This document shows positions 45,723 through 54,328 of a stretch of 64,000 bases of DNA, piece after piece. Below the pieces are notes generated by a model, which saw only the letters and a program-made list of their open reading frames with translations, made no database searches and was not told the origin of the DNA. Position numbers and translations under genes: made by a program. Each line of letters opens with the position of its first letter. The first letter of the stretch is position 1. Source of the stretch: Lachnospiraceae bacterium (GTDB lineage: Bacteria; Bacillota; Clostridia; Lachnospirales; Lachnospiraceae); contig JAFVBE010000003.1 in the NCBI GenBank assembly GCA_017480195.1, positions 31,387-95,386 on the forward strand. The letters run 5' to 3'.

Positions 45723-47186
45723 ATGGCACTTAATTTGGAAAGCTCCAATGTCGCAACGAGAGAGAACAGAATAGGCTCGATAACCGGATATATCGGAAGC
45801 CTGAGTGATCTGGCGGAGAAGAGCCAGTGCGGAACACTTAAGGGTTGTTCAAGATGCTTCTCACAGTCAAGTACATGTCTTTCATCATGTGCACTCGGAC
45901 AGTTGTCAGCTATACGAGATATAGCGATTATACATCACGGACCTTCGGGCTGTTCGGTTGCAAGTGCAGGCTCATATTATCTTGACAAGGTAATGGCTAA
46001 GAAGCGTGGAGTGACAAACAACACGGTATATGTAGGAACCGACATGAATGAAAATGATACGATATTCGGTTCGGCTGATGCACTTAGAGATATCATACTT
46101 GAGGTAAACAGAAGATATTCACCTAAGGCGATATTTGTAACAAGCTCATGTGCTACAGGCATAATAGGTGAGGATATCGACAGCGTGGTTGATGATGTTA
46201 AGGATGAGATAGAAGTGCCTATAGTTGCAGTTCATTGTGAGGGCTTTAAGTCCCGTATCTGGGCAACGGGCTTCGATATATCAGACCATGCTGTATTAAG
46301 CTCTATTGTACAGCCTCCTAAGCAGAAGAGAAATACAATCAATTTCAAGAACTTCTATGAGAGTGCCAGACCTGAGATTATAGAGATATTTAAAAATCTG
46401 GATTTAGAGCCGATTTTCCTGTATTGTAATTCGACTGTCGAGGAGTTAAGCCATATATCCGAGTCGCTTGCCACAACCTGTATCTGTGGCACACTCGGTA
46501 ACTATCTTGGTAACGGTCTTGAAGAAAAATACGGAGTCCCTTATATAAGAACTATCAACCCTCTCGGTATAGCGGGCTTTGAGACCTGGCTTCGTGAGAT
46601 AGGAAGAGTAACCGAGCGTTCTGAGGCGGTTGAGAAATACATCGAGGAGCAAAGAGCCATATATATTCCTCAGATTGAAGAGATTAAGGAGAAACTTAAG
46701 GGCTTAAGAGCAGTTCTTGGTATGGGACCGGGATATACCTTTGAGGTATCAAGAGTTCTTAATGAGCTTGGTGTAGAGGTTGTATGGGCACTTGCATGGC
46801 ATTACGACAAGAAGTATGAGAATGGTGATGTACCTCCATCCATGAAATACCTCCTTGAGAATGATGTAGATTTCGAGGCGAGTGTTGCCGACCAGCAGAA
46901 TTATGAGGTTATGAATATACTTAAGAAATATCAGCCGGATTTATATTTATCAAGACATCCGGGCTCAACCGTATGGGCTATAAAGAATGGAACGCCTGCG
47001 GTATATGTTGCGGATGAATATATGATATTCGGATATAAGCATACACTTGAGTTTGCTCAGGCAATCTTAGACAGTATCAATAACAGAAGCTTTGAGAAGA
47101 ACCTTGCAAGGAGAGTTAAGCTTCCTTATACAGACTGGTGGTATCAGCAGAATGTAGATAAATTCTTAGAGGAGGCTGGTAAATAA
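45723..47186 (+). CDS. NifD-like subunit, set 1 (nitrogenase-like group)
   Basis: This 487-residue protein has the P-cluster pattern: Cys56 in SSCALG, Cys77 in HHGPSGC and Cys143 in SSCATGIIGED. The cofactor cysteine (NifD Cys275) is matched by Cys255, 12 residues before LEEKYGVP, as in nitrogenase. By my hand alignment the NifD residues Gln191, His195 and His442 become Trp180, Phe184 and about Ala430. Extra cysteines 36, 42, 45 and 52 lie ahead of the P-cluster site. This fits a nitrogenase-like reductase with a changed active site, or a scaffold. It overlaps the next gene by one base. RBS AGGAGG. Confidence 0.9.
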   Translation: MALNLESSNVATRENRIGSITGYIGSLSDLAEKSQCGTLKGCSRCFSQSSTCLSSCALGQLSAIRDIAIIHHGPSGCSVASAGSYYLDKVMAKKRGVTNNTVYVGTDMNENDTIFGSADALRDIILEVNRRYSPKAIFVTSSCATGIIGEDIDSVVDDVKDEIEVPIVAVHCEGFKSRIWATGFDISDHAVLSSIVQPPKQKRNTINFKNFYESARPEIIEIFKNLDLEPIFLYCNSTVEELSHISESLATTCICGTLGNYLGNGLEEKYGVPYIRTINPLGIAGFETWLREIGRVTERSEAVEKYIEEQRAIYIPQIEEIKEKLKGLRAVLGMGPGYTFEVSRVLNELGVEVVWALAWHYDKKYENGDVPPSMKYLLENDVDFEASVADQQNYEVMNILKKYQPDLYLSRHPGSTVWAIKNGTPAVYVADEYMIFGYKHTLEFAQAILDSINNRSFEKNLARRVKLPYTDWWYQQNVDKFLEEAGK

Positions 47187-48484
47187 TGGCGAAATTATTA
47201 GACAAACAAAGATATAAATGTGCGCTTGGCGCAATGCAGACAGTTCAGGCGATAGACAGGGCAATACCTATACTACATTCAGGTCCGGGATGTGCTCAGA
47301 AGCTGTCCGACTCGATTGGAAGCTCGGGGTATTTCTCGCCGAATATCTTCCCTTGTACGAGTATCAATGAGAAGGATGTAGTATTCGGCGGTGTCAAAAA
47401 GCTTGATACAACTATTGAGAATGCTCTTAAGGTTATAGATGCGGATTTCTATGTAGTCCTTACGGGCTGTATACCTGAGATAGTCGGAGATGACACAGGA
47501 GAGGTGGTAAGCCGCTATCAGGACGACGGAAAGCCTGTGGTATATGCTTCCACAGCAGGCTTTAAGGGTAATAATTACAAGGGACATGAGCAGGTTATAG
47601 ATGCGATTATTGACCAGTATCTTGAGAAGTCGGAGGAGAAGGAGAAGGGACTTGTCAATATATGGGCGGATGTACCTTATCAGGATTTGTTCTGGCTCGG
47701 TAACATCAAAGAGTTAGAGAAGCTTTTGACTGAGATAGGTCTAACACCTAACACAATATTCGGCTATAAGCACGGTATAGATAATATTAATAAGATACCG
47801 AAGGCAGAGTTTAATCTACTCGTATCACCTTGGGTTTCACTTACGAATGTTAAGAAGATGGAGAGAAAGCTTGGTATACCATACCTTCATTATCCTACAC
47901 TTCCTATCGGCGCATTTGAGACCAGCAAATTCCTTAGAACAGTAGGCGAATTCGCAGGAGTTGATAAGGATAAAGTCGAAACGGTTATAAACGAGCATGA
48001 GAATTACTATTATTATCTCATAGAAAGATATGCAGATATGTTCCTTGAGACAAGAGTTATGGCAAAGCAGTTCTCGGTTGTTGCCGATGCCCAGTATGCG
48101 CTCGGTATAACCAAGTTCCTTGTCAATGATTTGGGGCTTTTCCCTGCGAAGCAGTTCGTGGTTGATGATACCCCTAAGCAGTACAGGGATAAGATAAAGG
48201 AAGAATTTAAGAATCTTAACTATGGTATAGAGGCAGATGTCAGCTTCGAGACCGACGGCTACAAGATACATAACGAGATAAGAGAGCATGATTACCATGG
48301 ATATCCGCTTATACTCGGAAGCTACTATGAGAAAGAGGTAACAGAGGAATTATTCGGACATTATCTTAACATCTCATGGCCTGTACAGGATAAGGTTGTA
48401 CTTGATGATTTCTATGTGGGCTACACAGGCGGTATCAGACTTATCGAGGATATTTATTCCGTAGCTGTTCAGAGATGGAACTAA
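47186..48484 (+). CDS. NifK-like subunit, set 1
   Basis: This 432-residue partner of the preceding D subunit keeps three P-cluster-type cysteines: Cys12 in YKCALGAM, Cys36 in HSGPGC and Cys95 in LTGCIPEIVGDD. It is shorter than true NifK (about 520) and lacks its long N-terminal arm, as is usual in nitrogenase-like proteins. It would form the D2K2 core and carry half of each P-type cluster. Confidence 0.9.
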   Translation: MAKLLDKQRYKCALGAMQTVQAIDRAIPILHSGPGCAQKLSDSIGSSGYFSPNIFPCTSINEKDVVFGGVKKLDTTIENALKVIDADFYVVLTGCIPEIVGDDTGEVVSRYQDDGKPVVYASTAGFKGNNYKGHEQVIDAIIDQYLEKSEEKEKGLVNIWADVPYQDLFWLGNIKELEKLLTEIGLTPNTIFGYKHGIDNINKIPKAEFNLLVSPWVSLTNVKKMERKLGIPYLHYPTLPIGAFETSKFLRTVGEFAGVDKDKVETVINEHENYYYYLIERYADMFLETRVMAKQFSVVADAQYALGITKFLVNDLGLFPAKQFVVDDTPKQYRDKIKEEFKNLNYGIEADVSFETDGYKIHNEIREHDYHGYPLILGSYYEKEVTEELFGHYLNISWPVQDKVVLDDFYVGYTGGIRLIEDIYSVAVQRWN

Positions 48485-48507
48485 TGTGATTCAGATAGGA
48501 GATTTAT

Positions 48508-49008
48508 ATGAGTTATAAGATTGCCGTAGCTTCTTCGGATGAATTAAATGTCGATGAGACCTTCGGTCAGGCGAGGAGATTTATAATCTACGAGGCAGAT
48601 GGCAGAGAGTATAAAAAATTAGAAGAGCGTGTAGTGGAAGATGCTGGTCAGGATGGCGCACAGGATATATCGGGTGTCGGTGGTTCCGAACCGGCAGGAT
48701 GTAACCCTGATGCAGCAGGCTGTGATGTGAATTCAGGCTGTAGTCCCGAGACAGCAGACTGTGGCAGCGGAGACGGTTGCGGCTCAGGTGGCGGCTGTGG
48801 CAATGGTGGAGGTGCTAATCATGCTAAGCTTTCACTTGTACTTGACTGTCGCGCACTTGTATGTAAAAAGATAGGATTTTCCGTACAAAAGCAATTAGAG
48901 AAAAAAGCTATATCTTCCTTTGATGTTGCCTGCCCGATAGAAGAGGCATTGGATAAGATAACATTTTACTATAACAGGATGGATAACCATCAATCCTTGC
49001 GTGGATAA
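48508..49008 (+). CDS. NifX-type protein 2 with Cys/Gly-rich insert
   Basis: This 166-residue protein starts like NifX (KIAVASSDELNVDETFGQARRF) and ends with the rest of the domain (ALVCKKIGFSVQKQLEKKAI). Between them, at about residues 45-105, lies an insert with six cysteines (65, 72, 78, 85, 91, 97), spacing C-x6-C-x5-C-x6-C-x5-C-x5-C. It is Gly/Asp/Ser-rich, ending GSGGGCGNGGG. The simpler paralog at 44360 has only a CKGGEHDD loop here. The insert could bind a metal or Fe-S precursor. It closes the first nif-like operon, 24 bases after the K gene. Confidence 0.85.
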   Translation: MSYKIAVASSDELNVDETFGQARRFIIYEADGREYKKLEERVVEDAGQDGAQDISGVGGSEPAGCNPDAAGCDVNSGCSPETADCGSGDGCGSGGGCGNGGGANHAKLSLVLDCRALVCKKIGFSVQKQLEKKAISSFDVACPIEEALDKITFYYNRMDNHQSLRG

Positions 49009-49021
49009 GACTTGTAAACTA

Positions 49022-49050
49022 TAGTAAAATAGTAGGAATTGTGGTATAAT
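49022..49050 (+). promoter_or_regulatory. Extended -10 promoter of the Rrf2 gene with AGTAGGAATT box
   Basis: TGGTATAAT at 49042-49050 is an extended -10; the -35 is weak. AGTAGGAATT (49031-49040) fills the spacer and resembles the cysK spacer box, suggesting autoregulation. Confidence 0.55.
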
Positions 49051-49056
49051 TTTTAT

Positions 49057-49133
49057 ATAACCATTTGAGTGCAACGGACATCGGGGAATCGAAGATTTCG
49101 AGGTGGACTCGTCGCAATTTAATACTAAGGGAG
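49057..49133 (+). promoter_or_regulatory. Possible structured leader of the Rrf2/NifD2 transcript
   Basis: About 80 bases separate the predicted start from the ATG at 49141. Short complementary pieces are visible (TGAGT/ACTCG, AATC-GAA-GATT) around a GGACATCGGGG stretch. The GC-richness stands out from the AT-rich flanks. I cannot match it to a known riboswitch class. Confidence 0.3.
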
Positions 49134-49140
49134 GTAACAT

Positions 49141-49563
49141 ATGAGGATTTCAACAAAGGGAAGAAACGCTGTAAAGCTTATGTTGGATTTGGCTATTTAT
49201 AATAACGGAGAGCCTGTAAGAATTAAGGATATAGCCAGCAGACAGGAGATATCCGAGAAGTATCTGGAGCAGATAGTATCGTCCTTGAATAAAGCAGGAC
49301 TGGTTAAAAGCCTGCGCGGTTCAAAGGGGGGATATCTGCTTAGCGAAAAACCGGAGGATTATACAGTCGGAAGAATCTTAAAGACTATCGAGGGAAGTAT
49401 GTCGCCGGTAGAAGATATGGGAGCAGATGTATCACCATCTGATAAGGTAAGCCGCAAGATATGGAATCAGCTTGAGGATGCCATAAATGGCGTATTGGAG
49501 GGTATAACCTTAGCCGATTTACTGGAGTGGTACTATGATATGAATATTGATTATTGTATATAG
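49141..49563 (+). CDS. Rrf2-family transcriptional regulator
   Basis: This 140-residue winged-helix protein of the Rrf2 family begins MRISTKGRNAVKLMLDLA and has the recognition region ISEKYLEQIVSSL and the wing LRGSKGGYLLS. The three cysteines that bind the cluster in IscR or NsrR are absent; only one Cys occurs, at the very end. It is therefore more like CymR, which senses cysteine status through CysK in Bacillus. Location between the two nif-like D/K sets and near cysK makes it the natural regulator of the locus. RBS GGGAGG. Confidence 0.92.
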   Translation: MRISTKGRNAVKLMLDLAIYNNGEPVRIKDIASRQEISEKYLEQIVSSLNKAGLVKSLRGSKGGYLLSEKPEDYTVGRILKTIEGSMSPVEDMGADVSPSDKVSRKIWNQLEDAINGVLEGITLADLLEWYYDMNIDYCI

Positions 49564-49634
49564 ACTTTGATTATTCCGGCTTTTGTCGGGATATTCATTT
49601 AGCTTGTAGAAGTATGGTATGAAAGGAAAGTGTT

Positions 49635-51077
49635 ATGGCTGAGAAAAAGTATTCGGGAGTAAGAGAAAGCAAGCCGGGCAGGGTAAATGACCTCGGCGAC
49701 AGAAGCACAGTCATTGAGGAAGAATTTAAAAAGGGCTGTCTCAAGCGTGCAGACAGAAGCTTTGCACAGGGGCTGCAATGTCAACAGATTAACAGTATGG
49801 CAGCACTTATGTCTCTTGATGATGCCGTGTTCGTGTCACATTCACCGCAGGGGTGTGTCGGCTGTACAATTATGGCTGTTGATATGTACAGAGTAGGTCA
49901 GGCACACCGAGGCATAAAGAATATCAAGAATCCGAGAATTATCGTAACTAATCTTGACCAGAAGAGTGTCGTATTCGGTGGCGAGGAAAAATTAAGACAG
50001 TCAGTCAAGAAAGCTGTGGACAGATATAATCCAAAGCTGATATTTGTATATGCTTCCTGTGCATCAGGTATAATCGGTGACGATATAGATGCGATAGCGG
50101 CTGATTTGCAGAGTGAGTATGAGGATGCTATAATCGTGCCTATCCATTGTGAGGGCTTTAAGTCTAAGATTTGTGCATCAGGCTTTGATGCGGCTTTCCT
50201 TTCGATTAATAAATATATATTAAAGGGTGAGAAAAAACCTAAGATAAAAGGACTGGTTAATCTTTTTGCTCCAACCACCGTAAGCTATGCAGACCAGCTT
50301 GAGATGGAGAGGATGCTTGAGCTAATCGGTATAAAGGTTAATTATATTCCGTTTTACAGCTCATTGGAGAAGATTAAACAGATACCGCAGGCAGAGGCGT
50401 CAACCTCTATATGTAAGGTGTTTGCAGACGAATTCATGAAAACCTTATGGGAGGATTATGAAATCCCATATTCGCATACTGTTATGCCTATTGGTATCAG
50501 AAATACCGACAAATGGTACAGGGGCATAGCGAAGGTACTTGGCAAGGAAGAAGAGGTCGAGGCAATCATTGCAAAGGAGCATGAGAGAATTGAGCCTTTG
50601 GTTAAGAAGATAAGGGCCAGACTTGAGGGCAAGCGGGTATTCATATGTGGCGGTACAGGTCGTTCGTTTGCGGCAGCAGCACTTATAGATGACTTCGGTA
50701 TGAAGTTGGTCGGACTTGAGACTCCGACCTATGATGATGACGCTCAGGTGGATATAGAATACCTCAACGGCATACATAAGGACTTTGTCGTAGATGTGGC
50801 AAATATGCAGCCTTTTGAGCAGGTCAATCTGGTTAATAAGCTAAAACCGGATGCATTTATAGGAGTTCCCGAATGGGCAGCCAAGCTTGGTATACCGACC
50901 ACGCATGTATTGGACGGCAAGCGTCCGACTATGGGTTATGACGGTCTTTTGTATCTCGGTAATAAGATTGCAGACCAGCTTGAGAATCCGGGCTTTAACA
51001 AGAAGCTTGCGAAGCATGTGAAGCTTCCGTATAGAGATAGCTGGTACGAAGAAAATGCATTTAAGTATATAGTATAG
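49635..51077 (+). CDS. NifD-like subunit, set 2
   Basis: This 480-residue paralog of the set 1 D subunit has P-cluster-type cysteines Cys49 (LQCQQIN), Cys74 (SPQGCVGC, a second Cys at 77) and Cys142 (ASCASGIIGDD). Cys260 in TSICKVF lies 12 residues before WEDYEIP and fits NifD Cys275. The NifD Gln191 position is Cys180 and the His195 position is Phe184, again unlike nitrogenase. The retained cluster ligands leave open whether this or set 1 is catalytic and which could be a NifEN-like scaffold. It follows the Rrf2 gene by 71 bases with an A/G-rich RBS. Confidence 0.9.
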   Translation: MAEKKYSGVRESKPGRVNDLGDRSTVIEEEFKKGCLKRADRSFAQGLQCQQINSMAALMSLDDAVFVSHSPQGCVGCTIMAVDMYRVGQAHRGIKNIKNPRIIVTNLDQKSVVFGGEEKLRQSVKKAVDRYNPKLIFVYASCASGIIGDDIDAIAADLQSEYEDAIIVPIHCEGFKSKICASGFDAAFLSINKYILKGEKKPKIKGLVNLFAPTTVSYADQLEMERMLELIGIKVNYIPFYSSLEKIKQIPQAEASTSICKVFADEFMKTLWEDYEIPYSHTVMPIGIRNTDKWYRGIAKVLGKEEEVEAIIAKEHERIEPLVKKIRARLEGKRVFICGGTGRSFAAAALIDDFGMKLVGLETPTYDDDAQVDIEYLNGIHKDFVVDVANMQPFEQVNLVNKLKPDAFIGVPEWAAKLGIPTTHVLDGKRPTMGYDGLLYLGNKIADQLENPGFNKKLAKHVKLPYRDSWYEENAFKYIV

Positions 51078-51092
51078 CGGGGAGGAAATGTT

Positions 51093-52382
51093 ATGTCACA
51101 GATATTGGAAAACCCACGTGGTGGCTGCGTATTAGGCGGCGTGAACTCGGTATTGGGTGCTATCGACAAGGTATGTCCCGTGTTTCATTCCGGTCCGGGT
51201 TGCTGTATGCAGACCTCGGCTGCTGAGCAGGGACAGTCAGGTCATAAATCCTCCTGCTTTGTAAGCAGTGTGTCGATTCCGTCAAGTAATATGCTTGAGA
51301 AGGAGGTTGTATTTGGCGGTGTTGATAAATTAAGAACCACTATACAGGGCTCAATAGATATAGTTGATGCAGATGCGTATTTTATACTTACAGGTTGCAC
51401 CGCCGGTATAATCGGTGATGATATAGTCAGTGTTACTGAGGAATTTCAGAGCAAGGGCTATGATGTATATCCGATAGAGACACCGGGCTTTGCAGGAGAT
51501 AGCAATCTTGGATATGAGGTTGTGTGGAATACATTTATAGATCAGGTTATCGAAGAGGGCGTAGAGAAGGATGAGAAGCTGGTTAATATATTCGGTATCG
51601 TACCTTATCACGACCCGTTCTGGAGCGGTACACTTGAGGAGATTGACAGGATATTAAGCAAGCTCGGACTTAAGGTTAATACATTCTTCACTAAGCATCA
51701 GGGCATAGAGGTAGTTAAGAAATGTTCGGGTGCAGCACTTAATATAATAATTAATCCTTGGCTTTTCAAGGGACCGGCTAAAAAATTCGAAGAGAAATTC
51801 GGCGTTCCGTCTATCAGAATACCTGCACTTCCTGTAGGTGCTACTGATACGACAGCGATGGTATTGCAGATTGCCGAGGCATTAAAGCTTGACAAGGCGC
51901 TTGTAGACAAGGTAATTGAAGAGGAAGAGGACTATGTATACAGCTACCTCGCCCAGTCGATAGGTGTACTTAGCTGGAAGCGCTTTGCTGTAGTAGCAGA
52001 TGCTACGAACGCTGTAGCATTTACAAGATATCTTGCAAACGATTACAGCTTTACCCCTGTTCTGGTAATTGTATCAGAGCCTATATATCGTGAAGAAGAC
52101 AAACAGAGGATAATAGACAGACTTACAGACCTTGAGTATGCGAAGCCGCCGAAGATAGTATTTACGGCGGACCAATACGAGATAAATGAAACTATAAGAA
52201 ATGAGGACGAAGAGATTACCCTCCTCATAGGAAGCAGCAATGAGCGTGAGGTAGGTCTTGAGATGGGCATACAGTTCCTTACCGCAGCATTCCCTATGAA
52301 TGAAAGACTTGTCTTTAATCGTACATATGCGGGATATAGAGGAAGCCTTACCTTTACGGAAGACCTTTATGACAACCTATAA
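51093..52382 (+). CDS. NifK-like subunit, set 2
   Basis: This 429-residue partner of the preceding D subunit shows Cys12 (GGCVLGG), Cys37/38 (HSGPGCC) and Cys102 (LTGCTAGIIGDD). It is similar to the set 1 K protein (shared VFGGV-x-KL and TGC motifs), so the two D/K pairs arose by duplication of the whole pair. It is preceded by GGGGAGG. It ends just before a decayed acetyltransferase gene. Confidence 0.9.
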   Translation: MSQILENPRGGCVLGGVNSVLGAIDKVCPVFHSGPGCCMQTSAAEQGQSGHKSSCFVSSVSIPSSNMLEKEVVFGGVDKLRTTIQGSIDIVDADAYFILTGCTAGIIGDDIVSVTEEFQSKGYDVYPIETPGFAGDSNLGYEVVWNTFIDQVIEEGVEKDEKLVNIFGIVPYHDPFWSGTLEEIDRILSKLGLKVNTFFTKHQGIEVVKKCSGAALNIIINPWLFKGPAKKFEEKFGVPSIRIPALPVGATDTTAMVLQIAEALKLDKALVDKVIEEEEDYVYSYLAQSIGVLSWKRFAVVADATNAVAFTRYLANDYSFTPVLVIVSEPIYREEDKQRIIDRLTDLEYAKPPKIVFTADQYEINETIRNEDEEITLLIGSSNEREVGLEMGIQFLTAAFPMNERLVFNRTYAGYRGSLTFTEDLYDNL

Positions 52383-52415
52383 ACCTTCAGAGCCAAGCAG
52401 AAAACGAAGTTTTAG

Positions 52416-52640
52416 CGAGGTAGGCTTGCAAGCTATCCCGACCATCGGGGACGGGGGTATATGGCGAAACTGCTAAGTCAGGTCATAGCGGATGTGAAGG
52501 AAGACGGCAGACGAGGACTTGTCCTTACATGCAAGGATAATCTCGTGGGTTTCTATGAGAGGTTTGGTTTTAAGAACGAGGGCGTATCCGGTTCCACTCA
52601 TGGAGGGGTGGTCTGGTATCAGATGAAGTTAGTGTTTTAG
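52416..52640 (+). pseudogene. GNAT acetyltransferase relic (C-terminal part)
   Basis: From about 52416 one frame reads the acetyl-CoA-binding block YPDHRGRGYMAKLL, then LVLTCKDNLVGFYERFGF and a C-terminal strand ending at TAG 52638-52640. The N-terminal half of a GNAT domain is missing; a stop at 52413 precedes the fold in this frame. An ATG at 52461 could give a 59-residue product, but it begins in the middle of the cofactor motif. A truncated gene left between the K2 and LysR genes is the best reading. Confidence 0.7.
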
Positions 52641-52665
52641 TATCATTTTATAAGGAGTAAGAGGT

Positions 52666-53583
52666 ATGACGCTTGCACAGCTTAAATATGTAATAGAGGT
52701 TGCAAAAACCAAGTCGATAAATGCGACAGCACATTCGCTTTATATATCGCAGTCCGGGCTTTCGACTGCCATTAAGGATTTGGAGGAGGAACTCGGAATA
52801 ACGATTTTTAACCGTACGAACAGGGGAATAAGCATAACTAAGGAGGGTGAAACCTTTATACGATATGCAAACAATGTTCTGCTTCAATACAGGCTGTTAG
52901 AGGACAAGTATTTCGGAGATGGCAATATCAAGAAGAACTTCTCCGTATCAATGCATCATTCAACCTTTGCTACTAAGATATTCTCGGAGATAGTTAAGGA
53001 ATATGGATTAAGTGATTATGAATATTCTCTGTATGAGACAACCACCAAGAATGTACTTGACAACATAATACGTGCTAAAAGTGAACTTGGTATCTTATAT
53101 ATTAGCAGCTTTAACAGAGAGTACTATGAGAGGGTTTTCAAGGAGGCTAATCTCTCGTTTGAACCTTTGGGGACATTTCCTGTATGTGCATATGTCGGAG
53201 ATAAACACCCTCTTGCTGATAAGAAGGAAATATCTCTTGAAGAATTAGAGGAATATCCTTGTCTTATATTTGATCAGGATGAGAATAACAGCTTTTATTT
53301 CTATGAGGAAATCATAAGCACCTATGAATATAAAAATGTCATCAGAACGAGCGACAGGGGAACGACCATAGCTCTTATCAAAGAATTAAATGGATATTCT
53401 GTCGGAATAGGAACATTCTATGAAAAGGGAATTGATGACGGCTTAGCGGCAGTCAGCATTAAGACCTCTGAAAGTATAGATGTGGGATATATCAAGAGAG
53501 TGGACAGCAGGCTTTCGGATATTGCAGAAAGGTATATAGAAGTATTTAAGGAATATATAGAGAAAATAACGAAAAAGGCATGA
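52666..53583 (+). CDS. LysR-family regulator, right bookend of the locus
   Basis: This 305-residue LysR-type regulator is paralogous to the one at 38850: same start (MTLAQLKYVIEVAKTKSINATA), same FSVSMHH, YPCLIF and NNSFYFYEE segments. The effector domain ends with SDIAERYIEVFKEY. Together the two regulators flank the sulfur and nif-like genes. They may respond to related sulfur ligands such as O-acetylserine, as CysB-type regulators do. RBS AAGGAG. Confidence 0.92.
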   Translation: MTLAQLKYVIEVAKTKSINATAHSLYISQSGLSTAIKDLEEELGITIFNRTNRGISITKEGETFIRYANNVLLQYRLLEDKYFGDGNIKKNFSVSMHHSTFATKIFSEIVKEYGLSDYEYSLYETTTKNVLDNIIRAKSELGILYISSFNREYYERVFKEANLSFEPLGTFPVCAYVGDKHPLADKKEISLEELEEYPCLIFDQDENNSFYFYEEIISTYEYKNVIRTSDRGTTIALIKELNGYSVGIGTFYEKGIDDGLAAVSIKTSESIDVGYIKRVDSRLSDIAERYIEVFKEYIEKITKKA

Positions 53584-53602
53584 GGATAAAAGGAGACAAG
53601 TT

Positions 53603-54280
53603 ATGGAATTTTTTGTTGAAAAGGCTGTACTTGAAAGCGGTGTAAAGATTATATTTCCTGAAGTAACAGGGATTGACAATACTCTTAAATCAGAGGAATG
53701 GCAGGAGTACAGGAATAATAAGATTAAAGAGCTTATAGAAAGATATGAGGGTATAGATGTACATAGTGATGCGATATTGGAGGGATTTAATATATTGCAC
53801 GATAATGTCGGAGTTAAGCGTAGAAAGAACATCCCTGCAAGTGAGAATCTGATTAAGCTTCTTAATAAAAATCACGACTTATTCTATATTAATCAGGCGG
53901 TTGACATATATAATATTATATCACTTGATTCCAAGCTGGCACTCGGTGCGCACGACATAGATAATGTAGAGGGCAATGTCACACTAAGATTTACTGATGG
54001 AAGTGAGAAATTCATTCCGCTCGGTCAGAGTGAGCCGATAAAGGTTGCACCACATGAGTATTGTTATTGTGATGACTCTAATGAGGTGTTATGCCGACTT
54101 GAGATAAGACAGGTCAATAAGACCGCTGTTAATGAGAATACAAGGAATATTTTCTATATAGTTCAGGGGAATGAGGCAACCTCAGATGAATACTTAGAGA
54201 AGATTGCACAGGAGATTATAGATACGACGACTAAATACTGCGGCGGTATCGGTAAAATTAATATTCCTGAGGTCGTGTGA
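53603..54280 (+). CDS. B3/B4 tRNA-binding domain protein (PheT editing-domain-like)
   Basis: This 225-residue protein is homologous to the B3/B4 editing domain of phenylalanyl-tRNA synthetase beta chains (DVHSDAILEGFNILH, PASENLIKLL, VDIYNIISL, KLALGAHDID, RLEIRQVNKTAVNEN). Stand-alone versions are thought to deacylate wrongly charged tRNA. It directly follows the second LysR gene (19 bases) and is likely cotranscribed. The presence of an unusual tRNA-Cys in the same locus makes a link to tRNA quality control worth testing, though nothing in the sequence proves it. Confidence 0.85.
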   Translation: MEFFVEKAVLESGVKIIFPEVTGIDNTLKSEEWQEYRNNKIKELIERYEGIDVHSDAILEGFNILHDNVGVKRRKNIPASENLIKLLNKNHDLFYINQAVDIYNIISLDSKLALGAHDIDNVEGNVTLRFTDGSEKFIPLGQSEPIKVAPHEYCYCDDSNEVLCRLEIRQVNKTAVNENTRNIFYIVQGNEATSDEYLEKIAQEIIDTTTKYCGGIGKINIPEVV

Positions 54281-54328
54281 AATGAACCTTGCGGAATATG
54301 CATCAAGACTTAATGTGAGATAGTAAAA

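Noticed and set aside
49057-49133. A match to the molybdenum-cofactor or a SAM riboswitch
   Set aside because: I could not recover the conserved core of either by eye; left as an unclassified leader.
54282-54323. A 13-residue reading frame (MNLAEYASRLNVR) after the B3/B4 gene
   Set aside because: No ribosome binding site or neighbour support. It may be the first codons of a lost gene, but nothing more can be shown.
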